From contig NW_027307665.1 in assembly GCF_964275005.1 (NCBI RefSeq), forward strand, positions 62,001-126,000: DNA of 64,000 nucleotides. Reading direction: 5' to 3'. Of this stretch, positions 37,001-49,000 are shown one piece after another (the first letter of the stretch is position 1; each line of letters opens with the position of its first letter). This DNA comes from Diadema setosum (lineage: Eukaryota; Echinodermata; Echinoidea; Diadematoida; Diadematidae). The translations under genes were made by a program, and so were the position numbers. The notes under the pieces are model-generated. The model saw nothing but the letters and a program-made list of their open reading frames with translations, was not told the DNA's origin and did no database searches.

Positions 37001-40000
37001 TGGAAAGTTTTTGGATGCGTTACATCTTTTATTTATTTATTTTCATTTTTTTTGCGCTATGATCTGACCTAATATCACACACGCGTATCTCGCGAAAAAG
37101 AAAAGAGAATGATTATGTTAATAATTTAGTAGGAACGTCGGAAGGCATTCCTGTGTCTTATCGCAAGGTTTAGAAGAAAACATGGAGGGAACGGTTCTCT
37201 GCAAAACGGGAAAAAGACGTGGATTGCGTGAATTCAGTTTTCAATGTTTCGTTTGTCGCATGTTTGAAAGCGGCAAACTAGTCAAGAAATGGAACCTCGT
37301 TATATCCGATCAAATTGCTTATGTTTTTCTTTGTCATGATGCACAGAAATTGTCCTCGTTATAACCGGAATCTCGTTATAACCGAACTCGTTATAACCGA
37401 TTCGTTCTGCCATAGGCTTACACGCAAAGGAAAACGGGACCGACGCGAACACCTCGTTATAAGCGGTTCCTCGTTATAACCGAACTCGTTATAACGGGGT
37501 TTCACTGTATATGCATGCTTTTATTTGCTTTCAAGATTTATGTCAAGCTATGTGTGCAAATATGTGACCCGCTACAACAAAAGGATCCTGAAGTTGCTGA
37601 CGGGCGAGCCAAGCATGGCCCAGAAAAATGTTATTTTCAGGCCTTTCTTTTGATCATTTAGCTTTGAAATTTCGGCAGATGATAGAAGATACATTAGACT
37701 ACAAAATTATGTAAAAACAGAAATCCGAACGTTTTGACAGATTTTGGTGATCTGACTTCAAACTCAATTTTCTCGGCTCACCCGTCAGCGACTTTAGGAT
37801 CCTTGTGTTATAGCGGGTCACATATATCCACACCACGTAAAAAGTCCCCTTTTACAGTAGACTTTGTAATGCCTGCCCTCTTGATCAGTTGCTATACATT
37901 TGCATACATAGTAAGTGTATGCTGCAGTAATGCAGTGCTCCCACCTTTGCATTATGACATGTGTTTGCTATTCGCTGCTCAGCATTTTTCTGTATGTTTA
38001 CATGGATGTACCTCTCTGTACCTCTTTTTTCAGGGGAAGTTTGCTGTCCAGAAATCTTGGAGACATCGTCAAGAAGGAAGACTTTGTGTCAGACTCCGAA
38101 TACCTCACCACGCTACTCGTTGTCGTTCAGAAGTGAGTAACAATAGCATCACAAAGTCTTTTCATCATTAATTACGTATATGGTAGCAATGTGGCTCAAG
38201 ACGGTTGGGCGTCTGCCTTGCCATCAACTGACTCAGTTTTGATTCCCACTAACCCATTGAAGACAAGGTAATTCTGCTCCAACATGCATTTCCCATAGAC
38301 CTCAGCCCGAGTATGCTTGGAACTCATCTTCAATGGGGTAAAGGTCCTGTTTACCTTTGGGTGCAGTAAATAAAGTTTTTTTTTTTCAAGATATCACTTT
38401 TGATGCATATGTGTAGGTCAGTTGTTTAACAAACCATCCTACCGTACAGAATTTTTACAATAAAGCCTAAAATATAAGGGAGATACTGTATACGCTGTTA
38501 TTTTCGCGTACAGATATTTTCGCGAATGACGAGGCCATAGACATTTTCGCGAGATGTTGTTTTCACGAATTGACGCTGACGCTTATCTTAATGCACTATT
38601 AACAGGGCGCATAGAGACATTTTTGCGTATTGTTAAATTCGCGATCCAACTGTGATTCGCGAAATTTGCGAAAATAACAGCGTGTACAGTATTACTATTT
38701 TTCTCATATAGCCTTAACTTAAGACGGTTTAGTCTGGAAACAGTTTTATTATAACTATTGTTCACATTTTTGATATTCAACAATACTTAGCATTGACTAT
38801 ACTGGTTCAAATTTTTACATTGGTTGTTTCTATCCCTTACTCACATTTTAGAACTATTTTGAAGCACTAATGCTGTGTTTTTGTTTCATCTGCAAATGGT
38901 AAATTATGCCTTTGAGTCTAGCTGAGCAATGTTGTGTGTAATCATACCGTCCCCTCTAGTAAGCGACAAAACACTCTGTCCCTCAGAAAGGACAGTTATA
39001 GATGGAGGTGCCACTTGTGAGTTAGTCACGACTCATGCAAGTGTAAGATCCCACTTCATTCAGTCATCGCATAGAGCAGGGTGCTATAAACCTGGTAAAG
39101 TGGTCCGTCCCACAGACCCTCACCAGGTAAATAGGCAAACGATGCCCGCCCCTTGCGGTTTGCCCCAGGTGTCGAGAGTAGTCAGCAAAAAGTGTAAACC
39201 AGGCGAATTGAACCAAACAAAGAAGATATACTTGTATTGCAACTGATGAGCAAATTGCACTACATTGACATAAATGATAATAATGATAATGACTATGATA
39301 TTTTGATAATAATAACAAATAAATCCTATCAATTTGTAAAGAAGATTCATCCCAGGAAAGTTGTGCCAGCCTTGAAATGGTAATTGGAAGTGTTAAAATC
39401 TTAGTTTAGAAGGGAGATGTAAGAAGTATTGCGCATTTCGAGCTAGATTGAGGAGAAAGTTTGTTCATTGGTTGTACATTAAATTTGATGTTAGCAGGAA
39501 GCTACCCCTGTAAAATGAGGAAATATTACTCATGACTTTTGCATTTCTAAAGACTCTCTTCATCTAAATATCCCAACATGTAAAACAAAAACATTAGGAA
39601 ACCAAGCATTTGCTTGTGAAGCTTCCCAAAATGTGGAGTGACTTGCCATTAGAAATCAGGATATCCCCAGCTTTAACCTTATTTAAATAAACATATTCTT
39701 CTTCTTTTTCTTTTTTTTTCATTGAGCTGTTCAGCAAAGCTTATCAGCCACTCTTGGAGTGCAGAAGACTATTCTTTATATACAGACACTAATCACTACT
39801 TCTAGGACCAAAAATTTAAACTGCTATCTTCTTCTTTTGGTTACTGATGAGGCACACATACTAGATGTTTTAAAGACACTTGATATGAGATAAAACCTAA
39901 GAGTATTATTTGGCAATGCTGCCTGACCAACGGGCACCTCAAAATCCCCTTGGAGATGGAGAGAAAATGATAAAGTTGTGGCATTATGAAACAACATAAA

Positions 40001-43000
40001 ATCTCCACGCTCTGGTTTCTTTTTTCAATGTTGTAATGTATACAAGGTTCTGTTCTTTCAAACTGGATGTATTCTAATCGTTGTAATTATTATAACGTCT
40101 ATTTTTATTCTAATGCAGGAATGCTTACATTGACTGGCAGACCAAGTATGAGAAGCTGTCAGACATGGTGGTACCAAGGTCTAGCAGGTAAGACTACATG
40201 TAGCTCATTTTTAATTGACAAATTAGCAGAGTGGTACATAGTAGTTGTTCACAGAAAGATGATTACCAGGGTCTAGAAGGTAAGACTAGGTCTAGCTTGA
40301 TAGAGAAAGCGAGATGGTATTGTTCTCACAGAGATGGTACCAGGGTCGTGATGTTACTGAGATCTGGTAGGTACAACAAAGCAACACATATACTGCTTGC
40401 TCCTTCTAGCTAACCTGTGTCATATATTGAACAACTCTTTTCCTTTCCTCTTGTCAACTCTGGTTTATGAGGGTTGTTTTATGTAAAGCATTATTACGTC
40501 CGCCAATGGAGGAGGTTATCTTTTCATTACTGTTGGTTTGTTTGTTTGTTTGTTTGTTTGTTTGTCTGTGTGCAAAATAACTCAAAAATTTGTTCACACA
40601 TTTAGATGAAGCTTGCAGGAAAGGTTGAGAATGGCAAAAGGAACAGATGATTAAATTTTGGCAGTGATCTGGAAATTTTTATGGATTTCATGAAGGATTT
40701 ATGATATTTTGCCAGGTAGCGTCAATGAACTTGGGAGTTCAAGCTGCGCATTCTTGAGGTTTTTATACGCGCAATAAAGTGCATGCTCTAGTTTCTGTTC
40801 GGGCAAGGCGCGCCACGCAGCTGAAGGTTTATGACGTAACAAAGGCTTCTATATTGGGAAATAGGGCAATTTTCAGCATGCATACCACTGGTATGTACAT
40901 GTATGGGTGGAAATCACTGATCTCTGTGGAAGGGCGAGATCATCGGTGGAAATGAATTAGCTGCTTGGTGGAGGTCTGCGTTTTCAGAGTGCTTTTCTAG
41001 TTATAAAGTAGACTGAATAGCACATAGAAATGAAAAAAAAAAAAAGAAAGAGAAAGAGAGAGAGAGAGAATAGGGCAGATAGTGCATCTTTAGTTAGAGC
41101 ATATCTACTAAATATGCACCCAAACTAAGTGGAGGATATACTGTAAAACCAGAAATGGTTTCATTCTTGAGATTTTCACAAATTTTGTGAGGAGCCAAAT
41201 TTGGAAAATTAATGTGCACATGAAAGTTTTTGTCTACACAAGTGCTATTGATGCTAGTGGTAATTTTATGAAAGTTACTCGTTGTGAAAAAAAGAAAAGA
41301 AAAAAGCTGTTAACTCCAATTGGCAAAAGATTCATGCTGAAGATATTTCTGGGTTTACAGTAGCAGAACAGTTGCACTCACACAAGATGTAAATGCCTAC
41401 ATTTTGTAGGTAAAATGCCTCATTTAGAAGGTATGTGTAATTACCCCTTTTTACATGATCGATTTTCGGTAGCACTTAAATTTGTTGCCAGTCCAGCCCT
41501 ATACTGATGAAGACAAATGTACAGTATTTCCCCCCAAAAAATTACGACGGATTTCCGCATTGATAACTTTTAATGTGATTAAACTTTATAAATGCTATTG
41601 CATGGTCTAAAAATATAACATCGTACTTATATTTTGCAGAAAACCCCTTTCAATTTTGTTAAAGATAATAAAAAGTTTTGGTACCTCAAAAATTTCCTTG
41701 TCTTAGTTTGTGTTTCAGGTTAAAGTACCTTTCATATAACTAACACTGTGAGACTTACTCGCCCCAAAGTGCTCTCATGTCTTAGTAATCATGCAATTAA
41801 CTGCGACCAGCAGCCCCATACGCATAGCGACCAGCAGTCCCATACGCATAGCGTAATCGGGCTTCGCATTGTAGCATTCAGGATCATGACAGATTTAGTA
41901 TCGCGGAGTAAATGATAACTTAAAATCCCAAAAATTCTTCAATTTGAAGACTTACCAATTAAGGTGAAGTATTGAAAACAGGCTTCGGGCAACATTTGGT
42001 TCTGCCTATAGTCCCTTTCTGTTCGAATTGATGACTGAATGTGACTCGGCCGAGAGGACCTTGGGAGAGCTACATACACCATGTACAATGAATACTACAG
42101 CCAGTGCATGCGAACACATCACATGCGCACAAATTTCAAATCCCATATCAACGGATAAGATGTTTGTGTGGGCATGCGCTGGCCGTAGTAGTCAGTGTAT
42201 GCATCGGTCCATGGTGTATGTAGCTCCCCCAAGGTCCTCTCGACCGAGTCACATTCAGTCATCAATTCGAAAAGAAAGGGACTATTGGCAGAACCAAACG
42301 TTGTTCGAAGCCTGTTTTCAATACTTCAACTTAATTGGTAAGTCTTCAAATCGAAGAAATTTTGGGATTTTAAATTGACATTTACCCGCGATACTAATTC
42401 TGTCATGATCCTGAATGTTACTATGCGAAGCCCCATTACGCTATGCGTATGGGGCTGCTGGTCGCAGTTAGCTATGCGTACAATGGGCTGCACGCTGCTG
42501 GTCGCAGTCAGTGGTTTCGTACAATATTTATCGACGCTGTACGGCGACAGCTCTGGTACGAAACCATTATTGCATGATTACTAAGACATGAGAGCACTTT
42601 GGGGCGAGTAATTCTCACAGACAACGTACTTTAACGTGAAGCACAAACCAAGACAAGGAAATTCAGGGAAACTCTTGAGGTACTAAAACTTTTTATTATC
42701 TTTAAGTGGTCACAGATAAATTCGGATCTTTGTAAAACATGTCATGGGTCTGTTTCTCCAAAGTTTAGCACTTGAATGCTCTTGGAATTGTGCATTGATA
42801 TGTGAACACAATGGACAGAACTTGGACGGAAGGGATTCGTGACATGCTCTACAAAGAGCCTCATTTCTCTTTGACCACTGACGCAAATCGATTGTGGTTT
42901 TCTGTAAGATGTGGGCAATGAGTTATAGTTTCATACCCTGAAATGATATTTCGATTGATTTACTATTTTTGAAGTTATCGTTGCAAAGGGCACCGTTGTA

Positions 43001-46000
43001 ATTTTATTTTGGGGACATACGGTATTTCTCATATGATACTGACCCTGTTGCCATTTCTGTCTCCCTCCCATCAGAATGATCTATGAAGACAGCGACCATG
43101 GTCTCTACAGTGTGACCCTGTTCAAGAAGGTCGTTGACGAGTATAAACTCCATGCGAGGGAAAACAAGTGAGTTCTTTTGGTTAAGCCTTTCTGTGCAAG
43201 GGACCATCTCTCTGCCAATGACTGTGGACAATGTGTACAATGCTATGGGGTTTTCTGTGTCAATCAGGACTCAAAGCACACAAAGAGTTAAACGTTCTGT
43301 GTCAAAGTATAAAAAAAATGCCTATGACAGGTTCAGTGTATCTATTCAGATACTCAGATGTGAATCAAGTTCTTACTGAGGTGAATAGTTGATTTTCTGA
43401 TCAGGGTAGATGTGTAGCAATCACTGTGTTGTAAATTTGCAGACAATTGGAATGCATACATTGTGCTTCTCCTTCCATGTTCATGAGTGTGGGTGTGTGC
43501 TTGATTCAACATGGTTTAAGAAGGTTGGATTAAAGTCATTAAAAGAATCAGTGATAAGAATTCATGTGGGCAAAGATAAAGAGCTTTGTCACAAATGTCT
43601 TGTCATGAAAATGACCAAGAAAAAGGCCCTGCAGGACTGGCTTGATGGCACATACAAGTGTACAACTTGTACACCCGGCTTCTTATCAGAGTGCAGAATA
43701 TCAGCTGGAGAGAGAAGATATTCCACCCATTTCTAGCTGGTATATTGTACATCGTTCAACAGCAAACATGTAGCTGTAGAATACAATTCTTTGGTCACTA
43801 TTTTCAAGGCAAGAAACAAATCACATCTGATGTAATTTCCCTGAGACTACCCTGCCTATGCAGAGGAGGAACACTTCTAAACTATGTAACTTGCATTGCA
43901 CCAGGTATTTGGCAAGAAATAGCCGCCATACAAAGACTTATGATAGACAGAGATGGTTGACATGTCATTCTGTACTGAATCTTGAATGCATTTCATTAGT
44001 TATAAAGTAGTAGTCAAGTAGTAGTTGTACATATGGAGGGAAGTCCGTAAGTAGCGAGAAAGAATAGAAAATTTTATCAAGGAGCCACTTGGATGACAGA
44101 TCAAGATAGTTTCTCTCAGTAAGGAGGATTATGATCATCTATGCTTGAACACGTACCCTAAAGTTTATCACTAGCACTTTCACACCCAACGTTTTCTCCA
44201 TTGACCAGATTCATCGTCAGGGAGTTTACATACAATGAGGAAGAACTCAATGCTGGCAAGAATGAACTCAACAAACTAGCAGCAGACAAGAAGAGGCAAT
44301 ATGTGAGTCTCTGTGTTCTACTTTAAAGGGATGGTACAGTATTGGTGGAGATGAGAAATGGGCTTTTAACTTTTTGCGAGATACCAAAAAAACACTTTTG
44401 AAATAATACAGAACATATCATTTTAAAGATAATAAAAAGTTTTGGTACCTCAAAAGTTTCCCTGAATTTCCTTGTCTTAGTTTATGTTTCAGGTTTAAGT
44501 ACCTTTCATATAACTAACACTGTGAGACTTACTTGCCCCGAGGTACTTGCATGTCTTAGTAATCATGCAATTAACTGCGACCAGCAGCCCAATACGCATA
44601 GCGTAATGGGGCTTCGCATTGTAGCTTTCAGTATCATGACAGATTTAGTATCGCGGGTAAATATCAACTTAAAATCCAAAAATTTCTTCAATTTGAAGAC
44701 TTGCCAATTAAGTTGAAGTATTGAAAACAGGCTTCGGGTAATGTTTGGTTCTGCTAATAGTCCCTTTCTGTTCGAATTGATGACTGAATGTGACTCGGTC
44801 GAGAGGACCTTGGGAGAGCTACATACACTGAATACTACGGCCAGCGCATGCGCACACATCACATGCGCACAAATTTCAAATCCATGAATGGATAAAATGT
44901 TTGTGTGCGCATGCGCTGGTCGTCAATTCAGTGTAGCTCTCCCAAGGTCCTCTCGACCGAGTCACATTCAGTCATCAATTCGAACAGAATGGGACTATTG
45001 GCAAAACCAAACGTTGCCCAAAGCCTGTTTTCAATACTCCAACTTAACTGGTAAGTCTTCAAATTGAAGAAATTTTTGGATTTGAAGTTGATATTTACCC
45101 ACGATACTAAATCTGTCATGATCCTGGATGCTACAATGCGAAGCATCATTTAGCTATGCGTATGGGGCTGCTGGTCGCAGTTAGGTATCTAGTATGCGTA
45201 TGGGGCTGCACGCTGCTGGTCGCAGTTATCATGCAATAATGCATGTGAATGGTTTCGTACAATACGTGTACTACAGTACCTCGCCGCCGTACGGCGGCGG
45301 CTGTGGTACGAAACCATTATTGCATGATTACTAAGACATGAGAGCACTTCGGGGCGAGTAAGTCTCACAGTGTTAGTTATATGAAAGGTACTTTAACCTG
45401 AAACACAAAAATTCAGGGAAACTTTTGAGGTACCAAAACTTTATATTATCTTTAAGAGGAATTCAAAGTTTATTTGATGAAAATCAGGTTTGGAATGGCT
45501 GAAACATCCCAAAACAAAGTAAAACAAAGCAATTGTAATACCAGGCGGGTCCCACACTTTATTTCATTTGCTCTGTTTTGGATATCTCAGCCATTTCAAA
45601 ACCAATATTCATCAAATAAACATTGAATTCCTCATGGAATTACATGCTCTTTCATATTTCATGAGAGGTTTCTCATCATCTCACCAAAAAATGTTAGAAA
45701 CCTGAAATTAGGTCTCAACCAAAACTATACAATGCCTTTAATCTGTTCAGGACGAGTCCCGAGTATAGTCGGGCAGGGGTCTATGAGAAGTGCTTGTTGT
45801 AGCAAAATCAGCCTGTCGTCAACGGGTAAATAGAGTGTGGAAGTGAGTTTTATTGGTAATGCATCTTTCTATCGACGAAGAGATTCAGGATTTAAGACTC
45901 AGTTAGACAAACCGTGACAGTTGATCCAGTGTGAGGCATCATTCTAAACACAATACCTCAAAAAGTTTGTGCCATTAATATTCAGTATTATAATCTGTAC

Positions 46001-49000
46001 AACATTTGCACAAAATGGCAGCAGTGTCATCGAAGCAGTGTCATCAAAATCAGATCTTAAATAGGCATATTGACATTCAAAGTTATACATGATTACAGTG
46101 ATTGTCGACATTATTCACAACCAGAAATGAACTAAGGTGTTAATTTCACCTTCTTATAGTTCTATCATTTGCTTTACCTCAACTTCTACAAGTCACTGCA
46201 CCTAGGTTATTACAGCACAAAAATGTGGATCTATTTTCAGAGAAGTTTGAGTAAAGCTTTGTTTTGACTTGTTTTATCTTGTTTCACTTCTGAAGGGCCC
46301 CCTCGTGAGGTGGTTGAAGATCAACTTCAGTGAGGCCTTCCAGGCCTGGGTCCACGTCAAAGCGCTGCGAGTCTTCGTCGAATCTGTCCTGAGGTGAGTT
46401 TCATCGGACACTTTGTGACCAAAGTAGTGACCGTAGTCATTTGAGCAAGATACATGGGTTGAAATCCTGATTGACTTTTTAGCTCACCTGAGCCAAAGGC
46501 TCAAGTGAGCTATTGCGATCGCCCTTCGTCCGGCGTCCGTCGTGCGTCGTGCGTCGTCCGTCGTGCGTCGTCCGTCGTGCGTAAACTTTTACATTTTTAT
46601 CTTCTTCTTGAAAACCCCAAGACCGATTTTCATCAAACTTGGCAGGTAGCATCCCTAGGGGGTTAGGAACTCAATTTGTTAAAATGGGCACCATGCCCCA
46701 CCCAGGGGGCCCCCAGGGGGGCCCAAACCCCCCAAAATTAAGGAATCTGTAAAAATCTTCTTCTCTTGAACCAGAAGTGATAGAGCTAAGTTAATACTAT
46801 GAGTTAGTACATTGATGACTGTAGTTTCAAGTTTGTTCATGGCAGAATCAGGGGTGCCCCCCTTGGGACCCAGGGGAGGGGGGTGGGGAGGGGTCCTAAT
46901 GGGGCCTAAATTATACATTTTCATCTTCTTCTTGAGAACCCCATGACCAATTTTCACCAAACTTGGCAGGTAGCATCCCTAGGGGGTTAGGATCTCAATT
47001 TGTTAAAATGGGCACCATGCCCCACCCAGGGGCCCCAGGGGGGGGCCAAACCCCCCAAAATGAAGGAATCTTTAAAAATCTTCTCTAGAATCAGAAGTTA
47101 TAGAGCTAAGATAAAACTATGAGTGAGTACATTAATGACTGTAGTTTCAAGTTTGTTCATAGCAAATCCAGGGGTGCCCCTCTTGGGGGCAGGGGGGGGG
47201 GGGGTGGGGGGGGGGTGGGGGGGGGGTTGGGAAGGTCCAAATGGGGGCCTGAATTGTACATTTTCATCTTCTTCCTGAAAACCTCATGATGGATTTTCGT
47301 CAAACTTGGCAGGCAGCATCCCTAGGGGGTCAGGATCTCAATTTATCAAAATGGGCACCATGCCCCACCCAGAGGGCCCCAGGGGGGCCCCCAATCCCCC
47401 CAAATTAAGGAATCTTTAAAAATTTCGGCCCTTATTGTACATTTTCATCTTCTACTTGAGAAGCCTGGTCAAATTTTAGTAGAGCTGTGAATAATTTAGA
47501 TTAGTGACTGCGTGAAAGGTGAACTTGCGATACTCAGGTGAGCGCTAGACCCGCGGGTCTCTTGTATTTGCATACAGGAAGATTGGAAGATTCTTGAATT
47601 TCTGTGCAAGAATACTGCATCTAAAGGGTGTGTAAATGGCAAGACATCCTTGTCATGTTGGAAACGTGAGGGACAGAATGGTGTGAAGAATTGTGAAATT
47701 ACAAACTTTTTTTTTGGTTATTATTTAAGCACAACAATGCATGATTATGTGCAGGAGTGTCTTAAATTTACCGGTGTAACACAGAATTAGTCCTCACTCC
47801 CATGATTTATTGACAATAAAGTTTTCATAGATTTTAAATGCATATCTTTAATAGATATTTTACATAATATTTCACTGATCTGATGTTCTATGCTTAGTGC
47901 AGTTTCTGTGCAATTTCATTTCTGCCTTTTAATAAAATGCAAAGTACTGTAAAAGTGGAAATTTTCGCGGTGTTGAAATTTTCGCGCATTTCGCGCAACC
48001 AGAAACTAGCGCGAAAATAAAATCCCGCGAATATTTTTGCTTGCCATATGTCCCTGTGCGTGATGTCTAGATTCCGTGGAATTAAAAACACGCGAAACTC
48101 TTCTGACCTGGCCAAGCGCGAAAAATTAGTCGCGCGAAAATATCCACTTTTACAGTATTTGCAAATTGCTATGTACAAATCGGTCTTGTGGTTTGGATTC
48201 TACGATAGGGCAGTGGGAAAGCTCCATATGGATTGACCTGTAACTTCCCACTTTCTACGAAACACACAATAGGCGCGGTCACACTACGCAAAACTGTAGT
48301 TTCACTACTCGACATTATAGTTTGGGCAAACTTCTTGAGAAGTTAGCGGTGAAACTTCCTGCAGAACTTCCTGCATGTAATTTGGAAGTTTCTCACTTCT
48401 CGCAGAACTATGTGTAGTTTTGTGTAGTGTGACCACGCACTGCTGAAACTTTGGGACATTATAATGGATCCATTCGTGTTGTTTATGCACATTGTGTATT
48501 GTTTTGTATGCTGTGGCATGTTTGGATTTTTTTCCTCCTGGAGTTTTGTATCACTGAAACTATGCGTAGTTTTATCTGTAGTGTGACTGTGTGCTCAAGC
48601 TTCTCGACGTTATTAGGAAGCATAGCGTAGTTTGTGGCTAATGTAACATCATCACCGGATGAGAACCTTGTAGGTTGTAATTCTGTCCCCTTTGTGTCGA
48701 GGTCTATATCCTTATGATTTTGATTTGACAAATTATTATACCAGGGAGGTGTTACAGAGATGGAGTGGCAACTCTTCGTAATTCATGCAAACACATGTTT
48801 GGGTTCAAGGCGTTACAATGGGATGTCTAGCATTCCATTACGCTTTGAAGTCATGCTCGGCACCGCTCTAGTTGCAAGACGAAGTTCGGAGACGAAGAAC
48901 GCATTTCACCTTTTGTTGAATTACAAGCTTTATTTCACCGCAAAATTTTATATGAAATACTCGAATTGATTTAGAATAGTTTAGGAAAAAATTCAATATT

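Noticed and set aside
42028..42378. 116-codon frame in the 1 kb palindrome
   Set aside because: Copy 2 of the same element does not keep the frame, and the palindrome produces symmetric frames.
47190..47235. Assembly error at the long G-run
   Set aside because: The run sits at the same place as shorter G-runs in the neighbouring tandem units, so it is a natural part of the element, though its exact length may be unreliable.
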